Source: Aminobacter anthyllidis
GTDB taxonomy: Bacteria; Pseudomonadota; Alphaproteobacteria; Rhizobiales; Rhizobiaceae
Length of the DNA: 64,000 nucleotides
Reading direction: 5' to 3'
Assembly: GCF_018555685.1 (NCBI RefSeq)
Contig: NZ_JAFLWW010000011.1
Location: 1-64,000, forward strand
In this document: in pieces, positions 26,720-35,367 of the stretch
Layout: each line of letters begins with the position of its first letter
How positions within the stretch are numbered: position 1 is the first letter of the stretch
Translations under genes and position numbers: made by a program
The notes under the pieces: model-generated
Told to the model about the DNA's origin: nothing
What the model saw: only the letters and a program-made list of their open reading frames with translations
Database searches by the model: none

Positions 26720-27092
26720 TTGCGCCGGCGCTTATCCCGCGCCTGCCAATGCTAATTTACTCTCAGTGGCGACAGGCACCATTAGCTCATTGGATGTTAG
26801 CGGTAGGGCCGACTAGCCAGTCGGGGGGAACTCGGGGTGCCGTGGGAGATTATGTTAGCGGAGCGCGTGCCCCTCAGCCGTGCGGGCCTGCTGTTTCCAG
26901 CCGGTAGCGGCAGGCCTCGCGGTATTCCGCCACAATGTCTCGAATTAGAAGTTGGCCGAGTACGTCGGCCGCCGTTCAGAGCAAGCTGCGCAGCTTTTGG
27001 TCTGGGATTGCCGCATCGACGCCTTTGTGGCGCAGTTCCGGCATTTCCCCCTCCGTTGCCGAGACGGTCTTACCGAACAGATTTCGAATGGC
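26720..27092. other. Intergenic, nothing recognised
   Basis: Open frames exist on both strands, but none has a family match or ribosome-binding site. It leads into the dispersed palindromic repeat. Confidence 0.3.
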
Positions 27093-27184
27093 GGGAACGA
27101 CAATCATAGCGAGGCGTTTTTGGAATGGAGCTCCAGCAGCGAGGCCTGCCGCGAATTCGCCCTCCGGCAGGTCTTCGCATTTGG
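27093..27184. repeat. Dispersed palindromic repeat, copy B
   Basis: Shorter version of 23-147, lacking about 30 bp in the middle. Shared blocks include GGGAACGACA-TCAT-GCGAGG, CTCCAGCAGCGAGGCCTGCC and CCTCCGGCAGGTCTTCGC. Confidence 0.7.
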
Positions 27185-27335
27185 AACCTCGATGCTTCTT
27201 CACGATGTACGCACAACGGATAGCGCGCAAGCCTCGAGCCTGGAACGCCCAACTTCGTCCTGCACCACCATCACGTTAATGACGGCATTGCACGTGATCA
27301 ACTGGCGCGTGGCAATGCGGACGGGTGCTCATCGG

Positions 27336-27521
27336 TCAGCCGTAGAAACGTTGCGCCATGATGGCGTCGAGCTTGCTCCGCGATGAGCCGTAGCGCTTCA
27401 TGATGGTCGCGGCTTCGCCTCGGCTCAGGTCGTACTTGCGGGCAAAATCGTCAATCTCATATTCCTGCTGCGAGGATACGAATTTGCGGTCCTCTTTTGT
27501 TTTGGTTGGATCGTCAGGCAT
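27336..27521 (-). CDS. DUF3606 domain protein
   Basis: Protein of 61 residues: MPDDPTKTKEDRKFVSSQQE, then YEIDDFARKYDLSRGEAATI. This is the DUF3606 layout (D-P-T-K, a basic stretch, E-x-E, W/F-A-x-K-x-x-V/L-S). The start is fixed by the MPDDP motif. Small cytosolic protein of unknown role, frequent in rhizobial accessory DNA. Confidence 0.7.
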   Translation of the reverse strand: MPDDPTKTKEDRKFVSSQQEYEIDDFARKYDLSRGEAATIMKRYGSSRSKLDAIMAQRFYG

Positions 27522-27691
27522 CGGAGGTCTCCAATCAATAGTAGAGAACTTTAAAACGCCCTTCGGTGCAATTCGATCCAGGCCAGATACAGAGCGAGGA
27601 CGTCGCTCCCCGCTTGGCCAAGATAATTGCATACAGGCGACATCGCCTGACGGCTCACATTATTTGCCCGTACCTCTTAGATGCGTCCGCG

Positions 27692-27907
27692 CTACGGATC
27701 GGGATGGACGTTCCGCCGAGCCTTTGTAAACCCTCGATCTGTCTCGATAAAGCGCTGGAGCATTGGTACGATCAGCCGGACTGGCTCGGTTGCCGGCTGA
27801 GCGCTCTCGCGGCAGAGGATATCAGCATAAGTCTTGAGATCGCGATGCAACGACGCTGGAAGCTCCAACGTCACCTTGACGGGCCTGTCGTCGGCGATGG
27901 GGCCTAA
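27692..27907 (-). CDS. DUF2274 protein of the trb operon
   Basis: In-frame from 27907 it reads KLGPIADDRPVKVTLELPAS, then RLIVPMLQRFIETDRGFTKA. This matches the DUF2274 protein encoded right after trbI in integrative conjugative elements, usually starting MTKLKLGPIADDRP. The expected ATG is absent where the gene overlaps the trbI end, and the nearest candidate is a GTG at 27874 inside the domain. It may be untranslated. About 70 residues. Confidence 0.6.
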   Translation of the reverse strand, partial: LGPIADDRPVKVTLELPASLHRDLKTYADILCRESAQPATEPVRLIVPMLQRFIETDRGFTKARRNVHPDP

Positions 27908-27909
27908 TT

Positions 27910-29037
27910 TCAGCTTGGTGGCGTTGCTCCATAGGGCTCGAGCACGAGATCGCGGGTGACAATGACGCGCACCGGGAAGCCCGGCCGAATGGTCAGCGTC
28001 GGCGCGACGTTGAGCTGCCTGCGGATGATCTGCTGGCCGGCATCATTGATGGTGTCTTGCGCACCATCGCGGATTGCGCGTAACAGCCGGTTCTCATCGT
28101 CGATCGCCAGCTCCGCACCGGCGGCAAGCAACGTGGAGAGACCGGCTGCTTTGGCCAAATCCCACCAGTGATAGTCGACCCCATCCTCAAGGCCGGCATA
28201 ACCTTGCGTATCGGCACCCGGCTGACGTTCGAGAACGATGGAACGGCCAGTCGGAAAAATGAGCCGGTTCCAGACAAGAAGCGCGCGGCGCTGGCCGAAT
28301 TGGACGTTGTTGTCATATTGCCCGATGAGCCGCGTGCCCTGCGGCACGAGCAGGGCACGACCGGTTGGGCTGTCGTAAATGTTCTCCGTTACCTGCGCGA
28401 TGACCTGTCCGGGTAGATCGGACCTGATGCCAGTGATGAGCGCGGCCGGGATGACGGCGCCGGCTTGGAGAACGAAGGGCGATGCTGGCGGCATGACGCG
28501 GTCCCGCGCCACTGTGCGTCTGTCGGCGGCGGCGTTGAGGAAAGCCAGTTGCCTGTCTTGTGCGGTCTGCTCGCCAGGCTGCCCCCCCTGGCCAGCGCCT
28601 GTAAAGCCGGACTCCGGTTCTTCCGTCCCGACCGTTGCGGCCGATCCTCCTCGTGACTGGAAAAAGACTGCGCTCGTTCGTGCGGCCTCTTCCTCGGCAC
28701 GCCGGCGCTGTTTCGCCTCGTCGACAGCCGGTGCCATTATCGCGGGTGGCACGACGGGTTGCCCCCTGTTCTGTGCGTTGAGAATCGGCCGGCCGAGATC
28801 CCCCGGCAGCGCCAGCCCGAGGATCGGGCCGGCATAGTCGCGCGGCAGGCTGGCGAGACCGTCGGCGGGTTGCCGATTGGCGGTCGAGTAGAGCTCTTGG
28901 TCGTCGGCGCCGGACACGCGCGCCTGAAGCGCATAGACCAGCGCTCCGCCGATACCGAGCAAGGCGACGACGCTTACGCCGACGATGACTTTTGGCGACA
29001 GGCGGGTGATGCGCGGCGTTTCGGCGCGAAGGCGCAT
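27910..29037 (-). CDS. trbI: Conjugal transfer protein TrbI
   Basis: Protein of 375 residues of the VirB10/TrbI family. One N-terminal membrane helix (VIVGVSVVALLGIGGALVYA), a Pro/Arg/Gln-rich periplasmic linker, then the conserved barrel domain (VLQAGAVIPAALITGIRSDL; LLVPQGTRLIGQYDN; GVDYHWWDLAKAAGLSTLL; TIRPGFPVRVIVTRDLVLEP). It spans the envelope in type IV secretion. Only this trb gene remains intact, so the machine cannot work. The N-terminus is cut near 29037-29100, where the DNA switches to an oxidoreductase relic, and the native start may be lost. ATG at 29037 is a guess. Confidence 0.8.
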   Translation of the reverse strand: MRLRAETPRITRLSPKVIVGVSVVALLGIGGALVYALQARVSGADDQELYSTANRQPADGLASLPRDYAGPILGLALPGDLGRPILNAQNRGQPVVPPAIMAPAVDEAKQRRRAEEEAARTSAVFFQSRGGSAATVGTEEPESGFTGAGQGGQPGEQTAQDRQLAFLNAAADRRTVARDRVMPPASPFVLQAGAVIPAALITGIRSDLPGQVIAQVTENIYDSPTGRALLVPQGTRLIGQYDNNVQFGQRRALLVWNRLIFPTGRSIVLERQPGADTQGYAGLEDGVDYHWWDLAKAAGLSTLLAAGAELAIDDENRLLRAIRDGAQDTINDAGQQIIRRQLNVAPTLTIRPGFPVRVIVTRDLVLEPYGATPPS

Positions 29038-29149
29038 CGGAGCGACACAGGAGCGATGCCCGCCTCGTCCATCAACCGAATTGCGTGACGACTCCATTGG
29101 ATCCCAAGATGCGCTGCAAGTTCGGGCAGTGGCATGTACTCTCTCAGAA

Positions 29150-29554
29150 ATGCATGGACAGCTGGCTTGCTACGGGCCCAATAAGTCCCGGAATCCGTTC
29201 CTGTATGTGGACGACGTCTTTCGAATTGGCAATTTGGCGGGAGAGGCGCATCCGATCGTCGCCGAAGGAATCTCGATGGCGATTCAATCATGCTGGCTGC
29301 TAGCATCGGAACTCGTTCGCACGGGTGCTCAAGACAAGGCTCTGCGCGAGAGTGCAGGCCAAAGATATTCGGTCTCGTGGCGAAAGCAATTTTTTGTGCG
29401 CATCTGTGCTGCAGGCGCTTTGGCGCGGATTATGGCTCGTCCAAGCTCGGCCGTGGTGGCCGGCTGTTTGGTGCAGCGCGTTCCCGCGCTTCGGACCTTT
29501 GGAGCAAAGTTGAGCGGGAAGACCAAGCGTGTTCCAGGATCTAATGGCTTGTAA
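29150..29554 (+). pseudogene. FAD-dependent oxidoreductase, C-terminal fragment
   Basis: WLATGPISPGIR in one frame is followed after a shift by YVDDVFRIGNLAGEAHPIVA, EGISMAIQSCWLLASELV and RYSVSWRKQFFVRI. The GN-AGE-HP-AEGISMA-QS motif is that of geranylgeranyl-reductase-like flavoproteins. The FAD-binding N-terminal two thirds are missing. It abuts trbI head to head, marking a recombination point. Confidence 0.65.
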
Positions 29555-29559
29555 GCCCA

Positions 29560-30110
29560 GCCACTTCGTTCCGGCGGCACTGTTGAGAGGCTGAACGACC
29601 GGCGCCACGTGCCGTTCGTAATTTGGCTGACGAAGGCTTCGGGCAAATGAGCGTTGCTCGCCAGCGCTTCGGAACGCGGTTTCGATAGGATTTGCACATT
29701 GCGAGACGAAGACCCGTCGGTGCCCGAGAAACGAACCTGATCGGACAATCGCGTTCGCTGCTCTCGGTTGAGGCCGCTACCCCTTCCGGGTCACCAAAGA
29801 TGCTACCATCCGTCAGAATGTAAGCGCTCCTGCGAGGAACGGCACTGGTCAGCGCTTGTAGATAGGGTCGACTCGGTTCAGCCGTTTTGCAGCCCGCGCT
29901 GCCGACTCCATGCCCTTGGCGCAATACAGACGGCCGAATCTTAGCGAGGTCCAAGCAGGCCGCTCTTGCGTGCCCACGTCCCGCCATCGCGCGGCAACAC
30001 CTACTAAGTTGCCCAAGACCCGCAGCTTGACAACGAGCGGCGAATTCCTTCAAGCGAGAGTCTTAGTGAGGCAATCGCAATTCGGCGGGCTGGACTGCAT
30101 CCAAGACGAG
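29560..30110. other. Intergenic debris
   Basis: No gene recognised. Open frames on the minus strand change composition repeatedly and look like decayed coding DNA of unknown origin. Confidence 0.3.
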
Positions 30111-30111
30111 A

Positions 30112-30618
30112 TCACACTCGACGCAGGTTGATCCGGCTCGTAACTACGTTTTTGCCAGTCTTCGGATCTACGTCAACAGTCGTGAGCGTCATGCCTTCAC
30201 CACCGACTTTTTCCACGGTGAGCCGAGCGCTTCTGTCTCCATTGACTTCTTTCGCCCAGCGGATACCGAGGTCTATCGCGTTTCCGCGACGATTACCGCT
30301 AAGTGCTGCTGTTCCGGTGCCGGCCCCGACATAGGAGCCGCTATAACTGCCACCCATGGCATTCAGGTTGGCCTCGATGGAGCGTGAGACGACGATCAGG
30401 CCGCGACAATAGCCGTCCAGTGCCAACGAGGCATCTGCCGCTTCTGATGTGAATTTGCAGGCAACTTTGACCGGGGAGGCATCCGTGCGCACTTTGATGG
30501 TGCCACTGCCGCTCCAAGTTCCTTCCAAGGATTGCAAAAAGTCGGACTCGCTGGCGCCTGCCATGGGAGCCACGAATATGGTCGAGATAGCAAGAATCAT
30601 TCTCGCGAGAGATTTCAT
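30112..30618 (-). CDS. Exported conserved hypothetical protein
   Basis: Protein of 168 residues with a signal peptide (MKSLARMILAISTIFVAPMA, cleavage likely after GAS). The mature part is beta-rich: FLQSLEGTWSGSGTIKVRTD, YSGSYVGAGTGTAALSGN and GIRWAKEVNGDRSARLTVEK. The GTW-G-G pattern recalls lipocalin-like or DUF1579-type small beta barrels. It probably acts in the periplasm. A GA-rich sequence precedes the ATG. Stands alone. Confidence 0.7.
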   Translation of the reverse strand: MKSLARMILAISTIFVAPMAGASESDFLQSLEGTWSGSGTIKVRTDASPVKVACKFTSEAADASLALDGYCRGLIVVSRSIEANLNAMGGSYSGSYVGAGTGTAALSGNRRGNAIDLGIRWAKEVNGDRSARLTVEKVGGEGMTLTTVDVDPKTGKNVVTSRINLRRV

Positions 30619-30971
30619 TTGGTCACTCTTTCATCTTTTTTGAAGGGGCCCGAAGCGCCGGCTCGAAGTTCGCAAAATAGTTGCGGGACCCTGAACCTCG
30701 GGAAAACCAGCCGTTCAGGTTACATTCATCGGTCAAAAAATGCAGCCAATCATAGCGTCAGATGGAGGGCATCGCCAAGGCGGAGGCCATCGGGACAAAG
30801 TTTCGGGAAGAAGGCCAACCACAGTGGCCGATCACGTGGCACGTCTTTGGCGGGTTCCTTGTCAGGGAGGGGCTTGGCATCATCAAGTCACAACTTTAGG
30901 CGGTCGCACGACAAAACGACGAGGCTCTGGGGTCCGACTTTGAAGATGCGTTGTACAGCGGTGCTTGGCTG
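30619..30971. other. Intergenic, nothing recognised
   Basis: Upstream region of the exported-protein gene plus DNA without a recognisable gene, RNA or repeat. Confidence 0.3.
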
Positions 30972-31163
30972 TTAGCGTTGCTTCAGCGTACCCCTACGCT
31001 TTGCATCTTGATAGTTTAGCAGATCGACCAGTTCGTCCGCATCCTGAGCATCGAGCTGTTTGGCCGGCCTTCCATTAACCTCAGCGGCCCACCCGGTGAA
31101 CACATCGAACACCGTCCAGGTCCCGTCGAGTTCCTTCCTCAGGTCATACCGCTGATGGGCCAT
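30972..31163 (-). CDS. Small conserved hypothetical protein
   Basis: Protein of 63 residues: MAHQRYDLRKELDGTWTVFD, then DADELVDLLNYQDAKRRGTL. A compact strand-helix protein of the kind common in rhizobia. A decayed copy of its second half lies about 440 bp upstream (31437-31500), which supports it being a real gene. Confidence 0.65.
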   Translation of the reverse strand: MAHQRYDLRKELDGTWTVFDVFTGWAAEVNGRPAKQLDAQDADELVDLLNYQDAKRRGTLKQR

Positions 31164-31436
31164 AGGGTGAGTTTAGCGCGGGGTCCAAATGTTGGGAACA
31201 GATTTCTGCCCGCCCCGATCTGACAGGCGGCGGCGCTAAGCGCCAGCCATGCTGATAGGATGCCGCTGATCGGCAGTCTCCTCTATCTTGCCGCCAGGCG
31301 ATGCAACACTAAAACAATCGTGCTGTATGCCAACGCTACTTTTGCCGGGATCGGGGCTCAACAGCGAGCGTGCCGGGAAGTGGCCTGATGGGACTTCTGA
31401 GGCTCAAGCCCTGGATCACCGTGTGAGAATGCCGCG

Positions 31437-31500
31437 TATGCATCTCGGAGGTTCAGGAGATCGACCAGATCGTCGGCATTCTCAACTCTAGGGCTCCGCA
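31437..31500 (-). pseudogene. Remnant of a paralogue of 30972-31163
   Basis: Minus reading RVENADDLVDLLNLRDAY matches QDADELVDLLNYQDAK of the intact gene. The DNA CAGATCGACCAG-TCGTC is shared. Nothing else of the gene remains. Confidence 0.45.
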
Positions 31501-31694
31501 AACCTTTTCGATTTGGCTCTAGAAGGCGTAGCGCTGGGAAGGCAAATATCTCGGCACCTGGGATCAGCTTCTGGCGGAACTCGAAAGCAGGGCAGCACAG
31601 GCGGTGTGTTCCAGTAGCAGAAGGGCGTATCAGGAAGGTAGTCGCCCCTGTCGCTTAGGCGTCTGGGACGACCTTTGCTGGTCTTCACACCCCT

Positions 31695-32114
31695 TCAGGC
31701 GAAAAAAGCGCGGATTCGCGGCCACAACCCGATCGCGGCGCGCACGCGGCGGGCGGCGCTGGCACCTCTGATCGAATCGCCGAGATGACAATGGCAGACA
31801 ATGTTGTGTAGTTGCCAGTCGGATAGCCCGAAGAAGCGCTTGGCCTCGCCGTAGCTGTCGTCGCCGAGGCCCGCTACCCGGAAGGCTGGGTCTTCGAATG
31901 CAACGGTGATGGGCGAACCCGGTACATGCATTTTCAGCCGTTCGGCGGCTTGGGTATGTTCGGTGCCAGGAAGCGTGCCTAGGCGACGGTCCGGTTGCTC
32001 TTTCAGCAGTCGAGCCCACCGCTCGAGACGCTCGGTGCGCGTCATCGGGAGGCATGGGCTAAGTGGTTGGACGTCGGCTAAGGCTTGCAGTTGTTCGATG
32101 CTGTGATGCTTCAT
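31695..32114 (-). CDS. Conserved hypothetical protein
   Basis: Protein of 139 residues starting MKHHSIEQLQALADVQPLSP. It has a charged helical start, then AGLGDDSYGEAKRFFGLSDW and CHCHLGDSIRGASAARRVRA. GAGG precedes the ATG at 32114. No membrane segment or known domain. Probably cytosolic; function unknown. Confidence 0.6.
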   Translation of the reverse strand: MKHHSIEQLQALADVQPLSPCLPMTRTERLERWARLLKEQPDRRLGTLPGTEHTQAAERLKMHVPGSPITVAFEDPAFRVAGLGDDSYGEAKRFFGLSDWQLHNIVCHCHLGDSIRGASAARRVRAAIGLWPRIRAFFA

Positions 32115-32408
32115 CGCTGCCTCCATTAGTTTGTTCTAAGATGCAAAAACTATAGCGCTGCCGCAAGGCGGCAAGGCTGTTCGGTTCTCAGAACTCGACG
32201 GCCCTGATGGAAATTCCGCCGTCGGTGCCGAAAATACGTCAGGCCAAAGAGCTGGAACAGGGTCGTTGTTTGAACTGTTGGAACCCCGTATGTAGAAAGC
32301 TGAAAAGGTGGCCCTGACGCGAGCCGCCTAGGATCAACCAATCTGTTTCTGGATATGCCGAACGGTCAATCGGCGTATTTGCAAGCGGAGGGCGCTCGAA
32401 AGATCACC

Positions 32409-32437
32409 GTCCTCCGGACAGACGGTGTCCGGAGGAC
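32409..32437 (-). terminator. Terminator after csbD-like gene
   Basis: Perfect 12-bp stem GTCCTCCGGACA / TGTCCGGAGGAC with a 5-base loop, 20 bp past the stop of the CsbD-like gene on the minus strand. Confidence 0.65.
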
Positions 32438-32457
32438 CTAAAGTTGGTAAGCGTTCG

Positions 32458-32661
32458 TTACCATCCTTGTCGCTTATACCATTCATCGATTTCTGTACGG
32501 ACGCGATCCTTTTCAAGGCCGTAGCGATCCTGAATCTTTCCTTCTAGTTGATCTCGTTTCCCCGCGATGACATCAAGGTCATCGTCGGTAAGCCTTCCCC
32601 ACTGCTCTTTTACTTTACCCTTAATCTGCTTCCAGTTCCCTTCGACACGATTCCAGTCCAT
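32458..32661 (-). CDS. CsbD family stress protein
   Basis: Protein of 67 residues: MDWNRVEGNWKQIKGKVKEQ, WGRLTDDDLDVIAGKRDQLE and GKIQDRYGLEKDRVRTEIDE. This is the full CsbD repeat pattern (N-W-K-Q-x-K-G-x-x-K-x-x-W-G-x-L-T-D-D). GGAGG precedes the ATG at 32661. Family members are small, highly expressed stress proteins of unclear biochemical role. Followed by a strong terminator. Confidence 0.9.
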   Translation of the reverse strand: MDWNRVEGNWKQIKGKVKEQWGRLTDDDLDVIAGKRDQLEGKIQDRYGLEKDRVRTEIDEWYKRQGW

Positions 32662-32831
32662 TTTCGCCTCCTTGGGCTGTGGTTCGACTTCCACCCAACG
32701 AGGCAGCGCCCAAGAGGTTTCACAATGATCGGCTACTTTCTTAAGGGCAGTCGCGGGCTGCCTCGCGCACTTCGAGTCCGCCCGCGGTTACGGTTGAACA
32801 AGTTACCTGGGTATCCCTGGCGGCTAGGCGG

Positions 32832-33104
32832 TCAGTAGTAGCCGCGCGGGCATTCAGCAATGTAGGTTCGGCCGTAACTGTCGCGATAGCGGCAGCGGTT
32901 AGGCTCGTTTGCCCTGCCGATCAGCGCACCAGCGACGGCACCTACGGCGCCGCCAACGAGGGCGCCCTCGGTCCGGTTTCCGGGGGAGGCAACGGCGCTG
33001 CCGACTGCCGCGCCACCAACACCGCCGATCACTGCTCCCTGCTCCGTCTGGGAGCAGGCCGTAAGGGGTACCAAAAGCGCAAGACTGAAAAGCACTTTCC
33101 TCAT
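32832..33104 (-). CDS. Glycine-zipper lipoprotein
   Basis: Protein of 90 residues. Lipoprotein signal MRKVLFSLALLVPLTAC with the Cys as lipid site, followed by a glycine-zipper stretch (AVIGGVGGAAVGSAVA; GALVGGAVGAVAGALIG). The C-terminus is basic and Cys/Tyr-containing (NRCRYRDSYGRTYIAECPRG). Similar to YMGG-like or 17-kDa-antigen-like envelope lipoproteins. Divergent from the PRC-barrel gene. Confidence 0.8.
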   Translation of the reverse strand: MRKVLFSLALLVPLTACSQTEQGAVIGGVGGAAVGSAVASPGNRTEGALVGGAVGAVAGALIGRANEPNRCRYRDSYGRTYIAECPRGYY

Positions 33105-33328
33105 TGTCGTCACTCCGAAAAGTTGAATTGCCGGGCCGCATTAGAACGATCGGCAGCCCAATTCGATCCATCGAGCACCGCTACGTCCAGCCGCAGATCG
33201 TCTGGGAACAAACTGGCCTCGCCCAGCGACAACAAAATTCCGGTCAAGGTTCGGAAAGCGCTCAGGAACGATGTGAGCCGAAATCCGTTTTGATTGCTCG
33301 CGTTTTGCCCCCAACGATGGAGAACAAC

Positions 33329-34156
33329 ATGATCCGCCATCTCATTGCCACCACGGCACTGACGACAATGGTTGTGAGCGGTGCTTTTGCCCAGACCCAG
33401 CCTGCTCCAGCAGACCCTGCAACGCCGTCGATCCAGCAGGTCGTGCCTGCAGAGGGCCACCTCGCCACCAATCTCATCGGGGAGAATGTGTATAATGGCA
33501 CCGGGGACAATGCCGAAAAGATTGGCGACGTGAATGACTTGGTATTCGACAAGGATGGCAAGCTCGCATCCATTGTCATCGGCGTCGGCGGTTTCTTAGG
33601 CATTGGCGAAAAGGATGTGGCGCTCGCCTATGATAAGATCGACTGGGCGGAAAAGGACGCAGATCGATGGATCGTGGTTCCTGCAACCAAAGAAGAGCTA
33701 ACAGCGCTGCCGGCATTTGACCGAACGGCATTCGTTCCCAAAGGAACCGCTGCGACCGCTCCCACTACTTCCTCTCCAGCTGCAACTGACACGAGTGCCA
33801 AGCCCGTCGACAAGTCCACATTAAAGGAAATGCCTGCGGGCGAAATACGAGCAGAAGAATTGGTTGGTACCACGGTCTACGGGGCGAATGACGAGCACGT
33901 CGGCGAAATCGGCGATGTGATCCTCGGTGCGGACAACAAGGTCGATTCCATCATCATCGACGTCGGTGGTTTCCTGGGCATCGGGGAGAAAGAGGTGGCG
34001 GTTGCCTTGGATAACCTCGCTTTCATGGCCGACGCTGACAACAAGCGCTACCTCTATACCAATTTCACCAAGGAACAGCTTGAGGCGCAGCCGGCCTATG
34101 ACAAAGCGACCTACGCTGAGAAACGTGAAGAGCAGCGCCTGATACTGCGAAACTGA
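33329..34156 (+). CDS. Exported protein with two PRC-barrel domains
   Basis: Protein of 275 residues. Signal peptide MIRHLIATTALTTMVVSGAF-AQ, then PRC-barrel 1 (about 45-130, NVYNGTGDNAEKIGDVNDLV, IVIGVGGFLGIGEKDVAL), a Thr/Ser/Pro/Ala linker and PRC-barrel 2 (about 170-250, TVYGANDEHVGEIGDVILG, IIIDVGGFLGIGEKEVAV). The two domains share GGFLGIGEK and clearly arose by duplication. GGAG lies 6 bases before the ATG at 33329. Likely periplasmic; similar proteins are induced in rhizobial stress responses. Confidence 0.85.
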   Translation: MIRHLIATTALTTMVVSGAFAQTQPAPADPATPSIQQVVPAEGHLATNLIGENVYNGTGDNAEKIGDVNDLVFDKDGKLASIVIGVGGFLGIGEKDVALAYDKIDWAEKDADRWIVVPATKEELTALPAFDRTAFVPKGTAATAPTTSSPAATDTSAKPVDKSTLKEMPAGEIRAEELVGTTVYGANDEHVGEIGDVILGADNKVDSIIIDVGGFLGIGEKEVAVALDNLAFMADADNKRYLYTNFTKEQLEAQPAYDKATYAEKREEQRLILRN

Positions 34157-34302
34157 TCGTTGAGGGCCCGGCGTTCGGTTTCGGGAATTTTTTGAGGGAA
34201 GCTTTCGGGACACTGCCACGCGTGATGGTGCCTGCCCAGCACTACGCTACCTGAAGGACGCGGGGATTGGACGGCACTCCTGTCGACCGATCCCCTGTTT
34301 GA

Positions 34303-34387
34303 CGGGCGTGCCGGGCGATAATCCGGCCAGAGACCTATAGCTGACTGCTTGGCCCACCGCGAAGACATGAGAAGGGGTGTTCGGCAT
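34303..34387 (-). pseudogene. Truncated copy of the 382-681 gene
   Basis: Reads MPNTPSHVFAVGQAVSYRSL and AGLSPGTPV, then the match ends abruptly. The upstream non-coding DNA (CCGCTTAAACG, CCGCATCGTTCCAGG) is also shared with 682-755, so the promoter region was duplicated too. It lies about 95 bp from a copy of the palindromic repeat, as the full gene does at 23-147. Confidence 0.7.
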
Positions 34388-34482
34388 TTTGTTAAGAAGC
34401 GGATTTGTAGACACCAGCCGCTTAAACGGGCAAAAACCGCATCGTTCCAGGCCGACGTTTGGGGCGAAGGCAGTGGGGCTAT

Positions 34483-34599
34483 GGAACGACGGCAGTCTCG
34501 CAGCGTTTGTTGCCGGAGCGCAAGGCAACGACTTGAAAACCGTCTGGCGCAGCAGCGAGACCTGCTGCGATCGCCCTCCGGCAGGTCTTCGCAATTTGG
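34483..34599. repeat. Dispersed palindromic repeat, copy C
   Basis: Matches 23-147 along most of its length, with a diverged palindrome (GAGACCTGCTGCGATCGCCC then TCCGGCAGGTCTTCGC). The middle part CGCAAGGCAACGACTTGAAA corresponds to CGCACGGCAACGACCCGAAC in copy A, which copy B lacks. Confidence 0.7.
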
Positions 34600-34648
34600 G
34601 TTAGCGGATTGTACAACCGAACGTAGCCGTTAGTTCTTTTCCGGATAC

Positions 34649-34677
34649 GGGCCCGCCGGAAGGTGGGCCTCTTTTTA
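34649..34677 (+). terminator. Rho-independent terminator, no gene upstream
   Basis: Stem GGCCCGCC / GGTGGGCC with a GGAA loop, then TCTTTTTATT. The nearest plus-strand gene ends 490 bp upstream, with repeat DNA between. Confidence 0.65.
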
Positions 34678-34772
34678 TTGCCGGATCAACCTCTGTCACA
34701 GGCAAGGACCTTACCCAGGTATTTCCTCACGAGGAGGAGGGGCGTGGCTTGAGCCCTTTCCCCACGCCCTCG

Positions 34773-34803
34773 AAAGCCCCGTTGGGTAGTCCGGCGGGGC
34801 TTT
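34773..34803 (+). terminator. Rho-independent terminator, no gene upstream
   Basis: Stem AAAGCCCCG / CGGGGCTTT with a 13-base loop, then CGTTATTTTGTATTT. Only 95 bp lie between this and the terminator at 34649-34677, and they hold no open frame. Confidence 0.65.
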
Positions 34804-34866
34804 CGTTATTTTGTATTTCAGCTGTTGCATTTGCGCGGTTAAATGGGCGGACAAGGGGAGGTTGGC

Positions 34867-35091
34867 ATGTATCCCAAAGTTCACAAAACCCACGCGCCCG
34901 AAGCTGTCGCGGCAATGTACGTTGAAGCGCAAAAGGGCCGGCACCAATCAATTTCGATGAAGAAGGCGATCCGTGCGTTGCGCGCCGCGCTCCCCCGGTC
35001 CCACAAGTCGGATAATGAGTTGGCCGACCTGGTTACAAATGCCGCGCTTGATGCCGGCGTGGCGGTTGATTTCGATGAGGGATTGCCTTGA
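34867..35091 (+). CDS. Small conserved hypothetical protein
   Basis: Protein of 74 residues: MYPKVHKTHAPEAVAAMYVE, then KAIRALRAALPRSHKSDNEL and LVTNAALDAGVAVDFDE. GGGGAGG lies 8 bases before the ATG at 34867. Helical cytosolic protein of unknown function. The codon use is ordinary for the region. Confidence 0.6.
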   Translation: MYPKVHKTHAPEAVAAMYVEAQKGRHQSISMKKAIRALRAALPRSHKSDNELADLVTNAALDAGVAVDFDEGLP

Positions 35092-35367
35092 TTTGCTGGT
35101 GTTAACGGTACAGCGATACCGTGGCTGACGCTGTCTTTGCAGTTGGCCAAGACGATGCCGACCGACCCATTCAATGATGCCGAAACGCTCCGCTAGGAGC
35201 TCCGGGCGCTTAGGCGCATTTCGCGCATGACTGGTGTCCGCGCTACCGGCGTTGCCGGAGCTCTATCCCGGCATCTGCCATTGCCCGTGGAGGCTGCCGA
35301 TCCGACAATCAGCGAAGCCTTTCTCGGTACGCGAACCTCCAGTCGGCATTAGGCAGCGGTCAGACAC
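35092..35367. other. Intergenic, nothing firm
   Basis: A plus frame with one stop (PTDPFNDAETLR, stop, ELRALRRISRMTGVRATGVA) hints at a decayed small gene, but no family can be named. Confidence 0.3.
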
